A stretch of 64,000 bases of DNA from Typhlomys cinereus (GCA_023101885.1 JALPQD010000116.1:1426001-1490000); one strand, 5' to 3'. Shown: positions 11,164 to 23,244, numbered from the stretch's first letter. Notes: generated by a model from the sequence alone, not told the origin. A program made the numbers and translations.

Positions 11164-13879
11164 GGCATCACAACTCTCACAGCCACCCCTGGAAGTCACC
11201 TCGCTGTCCCTTCCCCACCTTCTCCCTCTTTCCTCTCTTCCTGATTTCCTGGTAGTCCTGGCTGGCCTGGGCCAAGTCCGCACAGCAATGACGGGGCCAG
11301 GTCCTCACCACCTGAGCCTCTGGCTCTTACGTCCAACCATCCGCAACGACCACCAGAGCTGAAGACCGCAGGTAGCACCCAGTGTGGGTGCCGGCTCACC
11401 CCAATCCCCTTCCTGTGGGCTGCCTGTGAGGGGATCCCCCCAGTGACGCGCTCAGGAAGGCGGCGCAGAGCCACGGCCTTGAGCCAGGCCTGGGGATCAT
11501 GAATGAGGGCAGGGATACAGCCAAGTTTCTCTTCCTCACCAGCCGGAGCCCAGGCCCCCAGCAGGGCAAGCAGCTGCCCTATCGAGGCAGCCCAGGCAGG
11601 CTCGCTGCCCGGCTCTCAATGCCAGGAGCCAAGCGGGCCAGCTCCACACCAGGGGTCTTTTCCCCAGCTTCCAGAGGGGGCTGTGACTCGATGTACCCAA
11701 ACATCTTCAACTCCCCTCTTCCACCCTTCATTCATTCCTCATCTGTTCCACAACGATTCCCTGAGTGCACAGGGGCTCCAAACTGTTGCGAGCTGAAGAT
11801 GAGTGATGAGGGACATAAACAAGGCCCCTAGCCTTGTTCTGGCCATAGAGAGGAACTGGAGCCGGGCATGGCAAGCTCGTAGATTCACTCAGATATCTGA
11901 GGAGACATCTGTTCCTTTGTTTTCTCAACTCCCCCTCCTAGAAAGGGAGTGTTGTTGGGGGATAACACCTCTCAACTTACCCTCCTTAGGAAGAGCTCCT
12001 TTCTATTTTGGAGGGGGCTGGAGGCATTGAAGGGTGAGGTCTCAATGCCTTTGATCTTGGAGCAATTATTGCGCTTATGACCACAGCTCAACATGGAGGC
12101 AGTGGGGGTGGGCAGAGTGCAGGGGGTCCCCAGACAAAGAGTAACCCAGTACAGCAATGAAGGCCAGGTCCTCAAAACTCATGGATTCCCAAAGTCACTT
12201 TTCCTATTCAGACCCTTCCTCCAGACTCTGGGTACATAAAACCTACCTGCCTGGTCCACTTTCCTCTAAGTCTATAACGGATATGCCATGATTGTATTTG
12301 GGAAAGTCAAATGATAGAGATTTATTCGTCCTGTTCTGGAAACTGGGGAGGTACCAATAGATTCGGTGTCTGCTAGGGGCGCTCTTCCTTGCTTGCAAGT
12401 GATATTTAATAGAGGGAGAAGCTGTGTCTCATCTTGTGGGAACCCCCTTGGGGAGCGAGGAAGCTCCTTTCTCCTGACTTTAGTACTACCCAAAGCTCCG
12501 CCTCCAGAAACCATCTAAGTAGGGGTGAGATTCGACCTAGGAATTTGAGAAAAGTTGTAAACATTTAGTCCATAGCAGATTGAGTCTGTGAACTCAGACT
12601 CAACATATTCAACAAGACTGGGGCATTCCTTTCCCAAATGGGGTCCCTTGGAAGTCCTCCCATTCCAGGTGTTCACACTGGTGGTATGTCTCCTTCTCCC
12701 TCAAACCCCCCATATCCAAACCCCGGTAGGTTTCTCTACTACATACACTGCTCTCTTGTCTCCTCCAGGATCCAGAGGGATCCTGAAGGAACACACTGGT
12801 CTCATTTGCTCCTGTTCCCAGTCTCCTAGGGTCTGGCCTTTCCGCTTCTCTAGGGTCACTCCTGCCACGCCGCCTGTGCCCCTTGAAGTCCAGCCCCTGT
12901 GACTTTCCTAGTGCCATTCCTGTATGGACTCTCTGTGCTTGGGTTCGAATCTCTAGTGTGCTCACACCTCCCTTCGGGTTGATTTGCTCTGTGGGAGGCT
13001 CCTGGAGTCAAATGTTTTCACGTGTGTGCTCAATCATCTGGTTGGATCAACGTTTGTCTCTTCCGTTGTATTCTTACTGGTTCGTTTGGTATTTTTGGAT
13101 ACGGCATCCCACTTCACAACCCAGGGTGGCCTTAAACTCATGATCCTCCCTCCTCAGCCTCCTCAGGAATGACAGGCTTCCTGCTGGACTTTACAGTCCT
13201 AAAGGAAGCAGCCATTTCTGATTTTCTAATATATTTCCTGGCATAACATAAATAGTTATTAAATACTTTTGGATAATAAAAAGTGAGTAAAATTTGCAAA
13301 TGAACTCACCAAATGAATGAAATATAGCCCTTGTCTTTTGATGGGTGTCAAATTCTAATATCCCTGTTATATCCTGGAGAATTCTGGAAGTGGGACACTG
13401 CCCCTCTAGGGACATACTTCCCATCCTGGTCTTCAGGTCCAGATTCCCAGTGACCAGGAAGTTCTGTTCTGGCAGGAAGTGGAACCAATTTGTTTGCCAA
13501 TCAAGCCTGGGGCTCCCCGCCAGGTCCCCAAGATGAGCCAAGCTAGCCTCATACTAGGCCTGTGGATTCGGATGGGAACACTATTATATTTCTTCCAGTC
13601 CTCCTGGCCTTTCTTCTCTGACTCTGTCTTCTGGTCTGAAGAGACATCATTAGCGCAGTTCAGAAAGAGCAGAGGGTCTCTCCCCATGGATTTACAAAGT
13701 ATGGTTTTGTGTTCTAAGAGCCCACATGGCAATCTCTCTGCTCTGTGCTGGGCACCGTCCTAAGTAGTGATCTGTAGATATCACATGACAGCAGCCCTGC
13801 CTGGCTTCTCCCAATGTACTCACTTCGTGGGAGAAAAGGCTTGGAGAAGTTATAGAGAACCAAACGCTGCTTTGCTAAA

Positions 13880-14130
13880 TTAGGGGTTAGTCACCTATGT
13901 CCTGCATGCCAAATCTGGTCGACCACATGGTGATACAGTTTTATAAAAACAGAACTGTGTCTATTGTTCACTTATTGCCTGGGGCTACAGTAGCAGACCC
14001 TATGACCTAAAAGATCAAATGTAAGTATGTATGTACACGCACACACACACACTCACACACACACGCAAAGCCATACGCACACAGGCACACCCACACCCAT
14101 ACTGTAACCTGGCCCTTTGAACAAAGAAAT
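13880..14130 (+). mobile_element. MER5A-like hAT remnant interrupted by (CA)n
   Basis: gcatgccaaatctggtcgac, acagttttataaaaacagaa and taacctggccctttgaacaa follow MER5A order. A (CA)n-rich insert lies at about 14036-14100. Confidence 0.65.
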
Positions 14131-14414
14131 TTTGCCTGCTTGCTGCAACTCCATATTAGCCACTCCCCCTTTCCATTTGCACTCATTCATTAGAGTATCT
14201 TTGCAACCCCTACCCTTCCAGCGAGTTGTTCATCATGTTAATTATTCTTAGGGAAAGGTTAGAGAGACCCATCAGATTTGCCCCCTTGAGAATCTGCACT
14301 GGGGCAACAGAGGTGCCTCAGTGTCAAAGCTGGTGACGGTGAGAGGACAGGATATATATGTAGGGCGCAGGCTGGACAGCTGAGAAGGAAGCGGCCCTGC
14401 CCTGTGTGCTAAGA

Positions 14415-14825
14415 GTAACCAGGTGTTTTGGTTTCCTGTCTCACTGCTGTGATCAGCATCTGGCCCAAGCAACTCAGAGACAAGGAGGGAATGTATCCAG
14501 TCACTCACAGCTCCAGGTTACAGTCCATCACAGGAGAGTCACCGCATCGGCTGCAGAGGGAACTGGACACATTGCAGCAAGCGCCCCAGGGGACAAGGAC
14601 CAATGCTGCATGCTGGCTGACTTCCCTTCCTGCTGGCCAGCGTCCCCCTTAGCTTTCTCCAGCTTTATCTGCCTGCCCCAGGGGATGGTTCCCACCCACT
14701 CTGGCTGGGTCTTCCCAAGTCAATTATACAGTTTCCTACAGGTTTGTCTAACTGGTTGATTCCTCATGGGCATTCCTGTAGACCTACCTCCCAGGTGTCA
14801 ACTTGACATGCGACACTCCCCATCA
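14415..14825 (-). mobile_element. Rodent interspersed repeat, LTR-like
   Basis: Contains tctcactgctgtgatcagca, tccaggttacagtccatcac, a ccactctggctgggtcttcc block and caggtgtcaacttgacatgc at its end. Similar in pattern to abundant rodent LTR or hAT-like repeats. Family and orientation are uncertain. Confidence 0.5.
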
Positions 14826-15295
14826 CAGAAGGAGAGAGAGGCTGGGGTTCCTGAAGGTTTCTCAGATCCACTAAGCCTGTTGGTTGCAAACCACTGTATG
14901 TGGGCTTAACGCTAAACAGCGTATACTGATTCATAGAACTAATAACTCCAAGATGTACATGAGACTCAGCTTGGTCCAGCAGCTGGAGTGATGTCATGTC
15001 TCACGGCTTCTCTTCCCTGTCTTTTGCAGCATCCGTTTCCTCCCATTCCCTGCTCTTTACTCTCATCCCCATCTCTGGCCGCTGCAGAGTCTTCTTCCCT
15101 GAAGGTGTCAAGATGGCTGCAGCAGTTCCAGACCTTACAGCAGCACTTTTCTTTAGGACCTGACCTTGCATCGCCCATCCGTGAAGCAGTGTTTTGGCTG
15201 CTGCAGATGAATTGTTCTTTCTGGGTCTGTCTTTTAATCTTCCTACTTATGGTAACCACACCCTTCCTGTGAATAACTTCCTTTAAGCCTGAAAA

Positions 15296-15700
15296 AGCTT
15301 CTGTTGCTTGTTTCTCCAAATTTGTGACCAAACAAATTAGGGGAACAAGGGGGTTTTATTCTTGCTTATGATTCTTGATGAACTCATAGTCCAGTTGCCA
15401 GGAATGTTCACACCAACATCACGTAGCTGAGGAAAATGGCCACACCGTATCCACAAGGATTGCTGAGAGAGGGGCAAACCTCTCTTGCCAGACTGCCAGT
15501 CTACCAGAGTATGCTGAAGTAAGCCAAAGGACTGAACCAGTTCCCTCCACCTCATCTACCTGATCAGGGGATGGTCACACCCAGCATGGGCTGGGTCTTC
15601 CAGCCTCAGATACTCTCCTGCAGAGCTCCTGTAGGACTTACCTTAATTACCAATTCTTCAAATTCTTTCCTTATCAAGCTTGACACCTCTAGCTAATAGC
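15296..15700 (-). mobile_element. Diverged MaLR-type LTR, reverse
   Basis: Shares with the other LTR copies the order aggggaacaagggggtttta, gaaaatggccacaccgtatc, acccagcatgggctgggtct and atcaagcttgacacct. More diverged than the copies at 47.7, 49.4 and 53.2 kb. Confidence 0.6.
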
Positions 15701-15719
15701 ACAGCCTCCAAGGTATTTG

Positions 15720-16600
15720 CATGGGATTCTCTCCATTTCACCAATGGGAAGATCAAAGCTCAGAGAGTGTGATCACCTTCCCCAGGGCTATGTAGCCAGC
15801 ATGTGGCAATACTACATGCCCATCTGTTGTGATGGGGTTATACAACCATCCCCCCCACACACACACAACTACTGTGACACTTCCCCGTTGCTATCCCACT
15901 GGCCCAAATCCTCTACACTCGGGGAGGGATTTTCCTCACAGCTTCCCAAGCCTCAGAATGAGTTAGTTACTCAACAGCCCTGCTTCCACCTCTGAGTTCC
16001 TCTGGACTCTTCTCCCCACCACCTTGAGCTGTTTCCATGGCAACTGCATCCCTTTCATCCTCTTTTCTGGGAAGGAAGGCCAGCTCTCTGGCACCCTGGT
16101 AGACAGGCCTGACCATTATAAAGACCAAAGAGGCAATATTTCTGAAAGAGACCTCCTCCCCCTCCCAGAGAGAGGGAGGAACCAGGGTGAGCATCCGAGT
16201 TTGCTTTGAAGCGCACAAAATAACGCCAGGTGCCTGAAGGACTCTGGAGATTACCACAGCCCAGTACAGGCTGCAAAGGGTGTATGCCATCCTGTCTCCA
16301 GCATCCCACCATCCCACAGTCACCAAGTATACAAGGATCTTTGAGAGACCAGAGAGATAATGGGGCCACAGCACCCTGCCCCTCCTGGGTTCTGCTCCTG
16401 AGTCACTCCTTCTGAGCCCAGTTCCTGCATCGTGCATCGGAAGGGCCAGTCGCAACAACAGAGGATGCAGCATGATACATCAAAGCCATCTGTAATAGAC
16501 AGCAAAGATGTCTACGGCTTCTACAGCAGCCATCATGGCCAGCGTCATCGAGGTTGTTAGGAAGCTCACAAAGAGGGCCTGGTGCAAACAGCAGACATTC
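15720..16600. other. Intergenic segment with an RFX-like palindrome
   Basis: No transposon recognised. Contains GTTTCCATGGCAAC at 16031-16044. A 168-codon reverse frame at 15967-16473 has no recognisable domain. Confidence 0.5.
16031..16044 (+). promoter_or_regulatory. Candidate RFX (X-box) site upstream of CALB2
   Basis: GTTTCCATGGCAAC followed by TGCATCC, about 4.7 kb upstream of the CpG-rich promoter. Motif call by eye. Confidence 0.5.
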
Positions 16601-16616
16601 AAAAATACCAAGAAGA

Positions 16617-16852
16617 GGACTAGGGAGATGCTTCACTGGTTACAGCCTTTGCCTCAAAAGCAAAAGGATCTGGGTTTGGATCCCCAGATCCCAGGTAAAA
16701 ATGCCAGGCTGATAGGGTGGCAGCCTGCAATTCCTGCCCTGGAAGGCAGAGCCTAGGAAACCCAGAGCAAAACAATGAGGTAAAGCAATCCAGGATGATT
16801 TTTAATGTCACCTTTGGCCCTCCATAAGCACCACACTCAAGTATCCACTTCT

Positions 16853-16904
<52 letters not shown>

Positions 16905-16960
16905 TCGCGTTTACAAAAAAAGGCATCCACCTTATTAAAAAAAAAAAAAAAAAAAAAAAC
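16617..16960 (+). mobile_element. Unfamiliar B2-like SINE, copy 2, with (CA)n and poly(A)
   Basis: Head ctagggagatgcttcactgg, box-B-like ggtttggatccccag, body gcctaggaaacccagagcaa and gtaaagcaatccaggatgat. It is followed by an uninterrupted (CA)n at about 16858-16902 and a run of about 22 A. Confidence 0.78.
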
Positions 16961-16984
16961 AGCCACTCATTGGGATCTGAGAAT

Positions 16985-17125
16985 CGATGGTTAGGCTAGG
17001 CTAGTTCATGTCTGCCTCCACCTCTCCGGCACAGGGATTACAAGTATGTGTGGTGTTAGGAGTCAAACTCAGGTCTCTGTTCTTAGGCTTGTACAGTAAG
17101 CACTTTACTGAGCTATCTTCCTAGA
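16985..17125 (-). mobile_element. SINE fragment, reverse (B3-like)
   Basis: Contains ttcatgtctgcctccacctc, cagggattacaagtatgtgt and the reversed head tactgagctatcttcctaga. Confidence 0.55.
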
Positions 17126-17244
17126 CTCCATAAAGGTGCTTTATTTATTTTCTTTCAATCTGCTGTAAGGTCTCCCTTTTGTTTCCCTTAATGATTTTCT
17201 TCACTTGAATCCGTTTTCCTTCTCACATTCAGATATTTAAGATA

Positions 17245-17650
17245 TTCCTGGACCAGTAAAATAGCTCAGCAGATAAGGTGACGGCTTGAAAACCTGGCGA
17301 CCTGAGTCCTGAGTTCGATCTCTGGAAGCGTCTTACATGGTGAAGGAGAGAACTGACTCCTGAAAGTTGTCCTCTGATCTCTGCCCTGCCATAGTGTACC
17401 CCTCTCTCTCTCTCTCTCTCTGTCTTCTTCTTCTTCTTCTTCTTCTTCTTCTTCTTCTTCTTCTTCTTCTTCTTCTTCTTCTTCTTCTTCTTCTTCTTCT
17501 TCTTCTTCTTCTCTCCCTTCCTCTGTCTCTCCCTCCATTCTCTCCCTCCTTCCCTCCCTCCCCCCTCTCTGTGTATGCATGGTATATGTATGTTTCCTCT
17601 CTTTCTCTTTCCCCCCTCCTTCAAATAAATAAATAAGGCATATTTTTAAA
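17245..17650 (+). mobile_element. B2-superfamily SINE with (CT)n and (TTC)29 expansion
   Basis: Head agtaaaatagctcagcagat, box-B-like gagttcgatctctgg, then ggagagaactgactcctgaa and gttgtcctctgatctctg. Its 3' part carries (CT)n at 17401-17421, about 29 perfect TTC units at 17425-17511, a CT-rich tail and aaataaataaataagg at the end. Confidence 0.78.
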
Positions 17651-18054
17651 AATAGTATGTCCCTAAAGTTCAAAATCCAAGTCTCTCCTCATGTAAACCC
17701 TCCTACATCACACCCCACTTCACCCTACTGGCTCAAAGTAGATGAAGGGCTAATCCAAGGGAAGAGCTAGACGGTTTTGAGACATTTCTTCCCAAGTGGG
17801 AAGTGAGCAGGGATCCTTGGAGAGACAGGGAAGGGGATATGTCTTACCTGTCAGGTCACCTGATGTGTATGGAAACATGCTTAGTTCTGGTTCCTGCTGT
17901 TGATATGAGAAGAGAGGAGGGAGGAAATGGTTTGCCTGTGCCTCCCCACCTACCCACCACCATCACCACCGCCAAAAAAAAAAAAAAAGAGTGCTTCTTA
18001 AAACTCGGTTACTATCATTATAATTACATAATTATAATTAAGAGGTTGGGAAAA

Positions 18055-18440
18055 CTGGCTAAAATTCATATGCTCATAGTTTTTGGAGTTAGGTCCTGTG
18101 GGGTGTGAATGTGAAACACCCCTATAAACTGGTGTGTGTGAACACCTAGTCCTCCAGCTACTACTAGCACCATTTGGGGAGGTTGTGGAGCCCCGGGTAG
18201 GGTGAATTTGGCTGGAACAGTGGGGCATTGGAGGTTTTAATAGCCTGACCACATTTCTTGTTCTCTTTCTCTTTGCTGCTCCTCAAAACAGGAGGATGGG
18301 AGGAATCCAGCTGCTACCAGGGAGCTTCCTGCCATTACACCTTCCCCGCCAAGATGGATTCTACGTTAAGTTACATCTTGTCGTGTATTTGGTCACAGTA
18401 ATAAGAAAAATAACTAATGCAGGGTCTTTAGTAGATAATC
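18055..18440 (+). mobile_element. MaLR-like LTR
   Basis: ggtgtgaatgtgaaacaccc at the start, ttaatagcctgaccacattt in the middle and tatttggtcacagtaataag near the end match the layout of MT/MST-type LTRs. Confidence 0.55.
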
Positions 18441-18735
18441 ATGAGTCAATAGGTCATGAGGGTGGGGTCCCCAAGTTGCGACTAGTGGCTTGATAAGAAA
18501 AAGAAGAAAGACCCCAGCGAGAGAGCACACTTGCTCTACACCACCATGCAATGCCCTAGGCTCAGACTGTCAAGTGACAAGAGGACCCAGCAGATGCCAG
18601 TGCTACCATCCTGCATGCCCCAAGCTCTGGAACAAGAAGCTATACAACCTCTCTTTATGAATTACCTGGTATGGTTATTCTATTATAGCAATAGAAATAG
18701 ACTTAGATGGGGGGAGGAGCCAGAGGCCTCTTGAC
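18441..18735 (+). mobile_element. MST-like MaLR LTR fragment
   Basis: ggcttgataagaaaaagaag, ccaccatgcaatgccctagg and ttatgaattacctggtatgg are in MST order. A poly(A)-signal-like region is present but degenerate. Confidence 0.55.
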
Positions 18736-18739
18736 AGTT

Positions 18740-20639
18740 GAAGAAAACATTTCTTGGAGCCAAAAGTAAGTAGGTCTTGGCTTCTGCTCATCCTTTGCAC
18801 CCCACACATCTCCCTAGAAGCCATGGCCACCTTCCTGGGCCACAGAGGACTGCAGTCACCTCCACTTCCTTCCAGATACAGGACTGGGCAGGCTAGTCTA
18901 CTCCTTCAGACAGGTCCTAAGTCAGAAACAAACGCATGCAGTCTGCATGCGTGTCTAGAGGTTCCAAGTTCTGCTCACTCTGCCTTACACACCAGCAATA
19001 CCCTGGGAGGTTCCATCTTCTCCCTGTGCCCCTCTTCTTCCTGCACAACCCAGTTCCTGGCCACCATCTAAGCAGTTGCACCCCCAAGTTCCCCCCCCAC
19101 ACACAACAGTGACCTTCTCCCTCCCCCCAACCCAGAAACAATGGACCAAAATGCCCATATTCTAAAACCTCTGGAACAGAGATCCAAAGTAAGCTTTCCT
19201 CTCTAAATGTGACTCACTCGGGTACATGGTCTCAGTCACAGAGAGCTGACCGACATGTTGATCAAGGAATTCCTGCTGGGTTCAGAGGAGATCACCACTC
19301 AACCGCTCTACAAAGGGCAGCAGGAGCATGTCCCATCATGAGGACAGTCCCCAGGGGGGGAAGTGCCCACCTTCCCTCTTTATAGCCGAGGAAAGCCCGG
19401 GCCCCAGGCTGGAGAGAGATTCTTTAGAAACCAGCGCAGGGACTGAACTCATGGCCTCTTGGGAGCCATCCTCCTCCGCAGGTGCAACAGCGTAAGGAAC
19501 CTCTGGCTTTGGTGATTTTTCAGTCCTGGCAACAAGGCCGGCTGCAGTGCAATGTAACCTTCCTGGCTCCTTTGGGTTGGAAAACTGGGATCTCTGTAGG
19601 TTGCCTCTACCACCCAAGGGTGGCCCTGCCCATCTCTGTCTCTCCCCACTCTCTTCTCCCCAGCGACCTGCTTTTGATTCTCACCTCCTTCCCTTTTGCT
19701 CTGCCTTGGAAGGCAGCTCAGCTAACACTTATTAGCACATGTTAATGAGCATCAATTCACATCTCTGTCCCTCTGTGGGAGGACAGGGGAAAAAGGAGGG
19801 CTGCTACTGTGGGTCTGGGGTGGGGAGTGGGAGTAAGGTGTTGGCAAGACTATCACAGACCCCCAAATCGAGGCCATGGGAATGATGGGCAGTGGGGGGT
19901 GGAAACTGTGTCCCTGTTTGAGGGGTCCAGTCTGCTGACCTGGCACATGTTTGCCGCCTTTGGGGGCGTGCTGTGCCTGACAGCAGCTCAGAGTATTCCT
20001 GGGTCAGATGGATGTTGTCGTCCTTCTGGATAGACACATCTCTACCATGTCCCAAGGTGGGTTCGTTCACACCTATAACTTCAGGCTCCAGAGCATGTCC
20101 ATAGTGCAGCGGGTATCAGGGGGTTAAAGGGAGAGGAAAACCCCCGGCCTGGAGAATTAGAAACCCCTCCTCCACTCCCATCTCATTCCTCCCTGGACAT
20201 TGCAGTTTACTGGCTGCCGGACAGGAAAGACTCTGATTCTCTGCAATTCTGGGCCCCCTTGAGGGACCACAAAAGAGCGAATCAAGTGTTGGGTTCAAGC
20301 ACTTGATTTCTGCCACTTATTTGCCGGTCAAGTCATGCAATCAAGGCTCAAACCTGTCATCGGAAAAGTGGCCCCCGGTCTTGATGCTGTGCAAGGGTCA
20401 CTCGAGAGGAAGCATGATTAAAACCTTGTTAACTCTGATGCCCGAGTATGATATCATTCCAGCATTACCGTCACATACAGCCAGCGGTCTGCAGTGACTG
20501 AACTCGAGATGGTCAGAGAAGAGGTAAAAGGAAAGCGCAGCCTCTCCCCATTTCCACTGAAGAGTCTTTGCTGTCTCTCTGGTGGGCACCTGAGGAGGTC
20601 TCGGTGCAAGACTCATGGAACCCCAGGAGCCCTGGCGGA
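18740..20639. other. CALB2: CALB2 proximal upstream region
   Basis: About 1.9 kb with no recognised transposon, which is unusual for this repeat-rich window and fits a proximal regulatory region. No exon recognised. Individual transcription factor sites were not assigned. Confidence 0.5.
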
Positions 20640-20841
20640 GCTGAGGGGGGTCCCCCGCCCGCAGATGCGCCGCGCCCCTCCCTGATTCGCTGAGGCCGCG
20701 CGCCGCCTGCCGGCAGCCCGCGGCGGTGCAGCTCGGGGCCGCCTATAAAGGCAGCGTGGCGCGCGGCCCCAGCGCGAGTGCCGGAGCCGAGAGGCACCGA
20801 GTGACAGCGCCGAGCTGCCCAAGGTCTCCTAGCCGCTCGCC
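20640..20841 (+). promoter_or_regulatory. CALB2: CALB2 CpG-rich core promoter and 5' UTR
   Basis: About 200 bases immediately before the CALB2 start codon are strongly GC- and CpG-rich (many GCGC, CCGC and GCGG runs), unlike the CpG-poor DNA on either side. The region holds a TATA box at 20744-20749, so transcription probably starts near 20775, leaving a 5' UTR of roughly 65 bases with no upstream ATG. The combination of a small CpG island and a TATA box fits a tissue-restricted gene. The start site is inferred from TATA spacing only. Confidence 0.85.
20744..20749 (+). promoter_or_regulatory. CALB2: TATA box of CALB2
   Basis: TATAAA within gcctataaaggc, about 98 bases upstream of the start codon and inside the CpG-rich block. 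It is the only TATA-like element there and predicts initiation about 25-32 bases downstream. Confidence 0.85.
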
Positions 20842-20935
20842 ATGGCTGGCCCGCAGCAGCAGCCCCCTTACCTGCACCTGGCGGAGCTGACGGCGTCCCA
20901 GTTCCTGGAAATCTGGAAGCACTTCGATGCAGACG
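20842..20935 (+). CDS. CALB2: CALB2 coding exon 1
   Basis: Encodes residues 1-31 and the first base of codon 32. It carries the calretinin N-terminus, the first EF helix (FLEIWKHF) and the start of Ca2+ loop 1 (DADG). The in-frame donor is gtcagt at 20936, with a weak C at +3. A second, stronger-looking donor (gtaaag) begins 4 bases downstream at 20940 and would break the frame if used. Confidence 0.97.
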
Positions 20936-21732
20936 GTCAGTAAAGCTCCCAACTTCTGGGTCCCTTGGCACCCCACACGCCAGGGGACCTGCGGTTGGAA
21001 GATCGGGGGTATGACTCAGTGGAGCTGGGGTGTATGGGGGGGGGATCTGATGGCAGACCTTGCTGGGGTTTTGAGTTTGGAAAGCATCCTACTGCCCGGT
21101 AACAATTGTCAGTAACTTTTCCCTGACGCAGGGTACATAGACAGAGCCCACCGACTCTTGCATCCTTATTCCCAGCAAGTTGGAGTTTTCTCAGAGAGGA
21201 GACCCCCCCCCCGGAGGAAAAAGATATTTGGCCCCGTAATTCCCTCTGCTGCCTTCCTCACCATTTTTCCCTTCCAGTCAACTTCCTGCCTCCAACCCCA
21301 CAGCCACAGGTCTCCCTCCCCCTTCCTCCCCAGACCCCCATGTCCATTCTGGGGAGCTGGAGCAAGCTGAGTGTCCTGAGGAGGAACCCGTGACCTCCCC
21401 AGTCTGGCTGGATCTGAAGCTCTTAACACACCCTGGGCTTCCTTTGTCCGTTTTCTAACCCAGCGGGCATGTGAGTTTGCCAACCACAGTAACAGTGGGT
21501 GGGACGGGGAGGGTCCTGGTGTCTCAGACTCTGAACCTACTGCCTCATGGTGGGTGCTTTGGGGGACTCTTATCAGTGGACTGGGAGGAGGGCAATCCCA
21601 ATTTACCTCATTGACTACTGATCTGCTCTGGGTGGTCTTCACAATGACCCACCCCAAAGTGAGGGTCAGGAAGAATGACTTTTGGAACTAACTCCCAGAC
21701 ATGGGATGCCAAATATCTACCATGGTCTGATT

Positions 21733-21789
<57 letters not shown>

Positions 21790-23202
21790 ACGCACACACA
21801 CGCACACACACACACAAACTCTATGCCGAAGGCTTTTGTTATCTCTGTAGACTTTTTATCTATCAGTCCAAACAACAACAACAAAAAAGAGCAATCCTGT
21901 TTCCCCTCGCCAAGATCCTGGCTAAGGTGGGCATATGAAAACACTTGGCATCTCAGACCCCTTGGCAGGGTGTTGGCTCTCCTGGGCTGGAGAGCAAGCA
22001 AGGGAAATGAGAAGCGGACTTTTCAGGTGTGGCTGGCTGGATTGATCCCACCTCCCTGCCTCACTTCGGCAAGGTGTTGGAAACGGCTACACGCAGATCC
22101 TCTGACCCAGTGCTGTGGGAGAAGCAAGGGTTAATGTCTGGGGTGACTAACAGGTAAAGTTTCCTTTCCTTGGAGAAAACTTGGAGGGGCATAGGACTGG
22201 GAACTCTGATACCTAGGGGCAGGACCATCATCTGCCTGTGAATTACTAATGGAGCAGGTCCATTGTTTAGTCAGAGAATCAGCCCCCCCCCCCCCCCCCG
22301 GGAGTTGTGCTTCCAGTTCGCAGCTCCTGTGGTCCATCTACCTGGATGAAAAGGGCTGGAACCCGTATTGCATAGGAAGTACTCCGGCTGGTCTATCTGC
22401 ACCAGAGACTTGCGTGGTTCAAGGAAAGTTACCAAGCGGCCAAGGTTATACCGCTAGCCTCTTGCTAGATGAGTCAGCTATACACAGACGACTCCAAGTC
22501 TACTTTTCCCTGGGGACAAGCCATAGTCCTCTCAATCACCGAGCAAACATGTCCATTCTGAGACGTTGGACTTCTCAAAACAATCACATATATTCAAGCC
22601 CCATGCTGGGAGGTTGCTGGGCAGATTTCCCTTCTACAGATGGAGAATTGGACACCGAGGTGATCAATGGGCTTGTGATCAAGTTCACGAGGTCAAATTG
22701 GTGGTACTGGTTCCCAGCCAAGGCTTTTATCTCCATTCAGGTAGACACCTGCTTGAGTGGGAAGTAGGGATTTTCCTAGAGTCCCACAGAAGAGCCTCAG
22801 AAGTGGTGGGTGGCAACTTTTCTCCCAGAATAGCTAAGCTAAGATAAAAGGTCTTTAAGAACCTTCCAGAGCCACTTTGGCTTGGATTTCCCTTCCTAAA
22901 GGGTGTCTTAGGACAGGTCCAGAGACCTGATGGAGAGAGAATGAAAACGTCAGAAGGAAAGGAAGCTGAGTGGGAGAAATGCACAAGTCAACAGACTGGA
23001 ATTCCACTAAAAGTTCAGAAGCAGATTGGAGACCACCTTGCTTGGTATCTTCGCTAATGACCTGCTCCTGGGCTGGCCCTCCCCTCCTAAACTCCCCAAG
23101 GCTGCAGATGAGCCCAATACCTTACCACCCAAGATATTCTAGCTCCCTCTGGTGTGCTCTCTCTCTCTCTCTCTCTCTGTTTTCTCTCTCTCTCTCTCTC
23201 TC

Positions 23203-23244
<42 letters not shown>

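Larger units (their letters stand above)
9780..13870. other. Repeat-poor, GC-richer intergenic stretch
   Basis: About 4 kb with few recognisable transposons (a MIR-like piece near 10300-10480). Holds a (GGGGT)n tract at 10701-10746 and a CTCF-like motif at 11149-11163. Many short overlapping frames exist on both strands from the higher GC, but none resembles a protein and no convincing splice-joined exon set was found. Confidence 0.5.

Noticed and set aside
12366..12385. CTCF-like tgctaggggcgctc
   Set aside because: One G short of the core G-run, so a poor match to the matrix.
15967..16473. 168-codon reverse frame
   Set aside because: No recognisable domain, overlapping open frames on both strands, no promoter or splice context.
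17229..17673. Frames with long poly-Lys, poly-Glu or poly-Leu
   Set aside because: They are three readings of the TTC/GAA microsatellite and its CT-rich flanks.
18005..18040. AT-rich near-palindrome ttataattacataattataa
   Set aside because: Short and AT-only; expected by chance next to a poly(A) tail.
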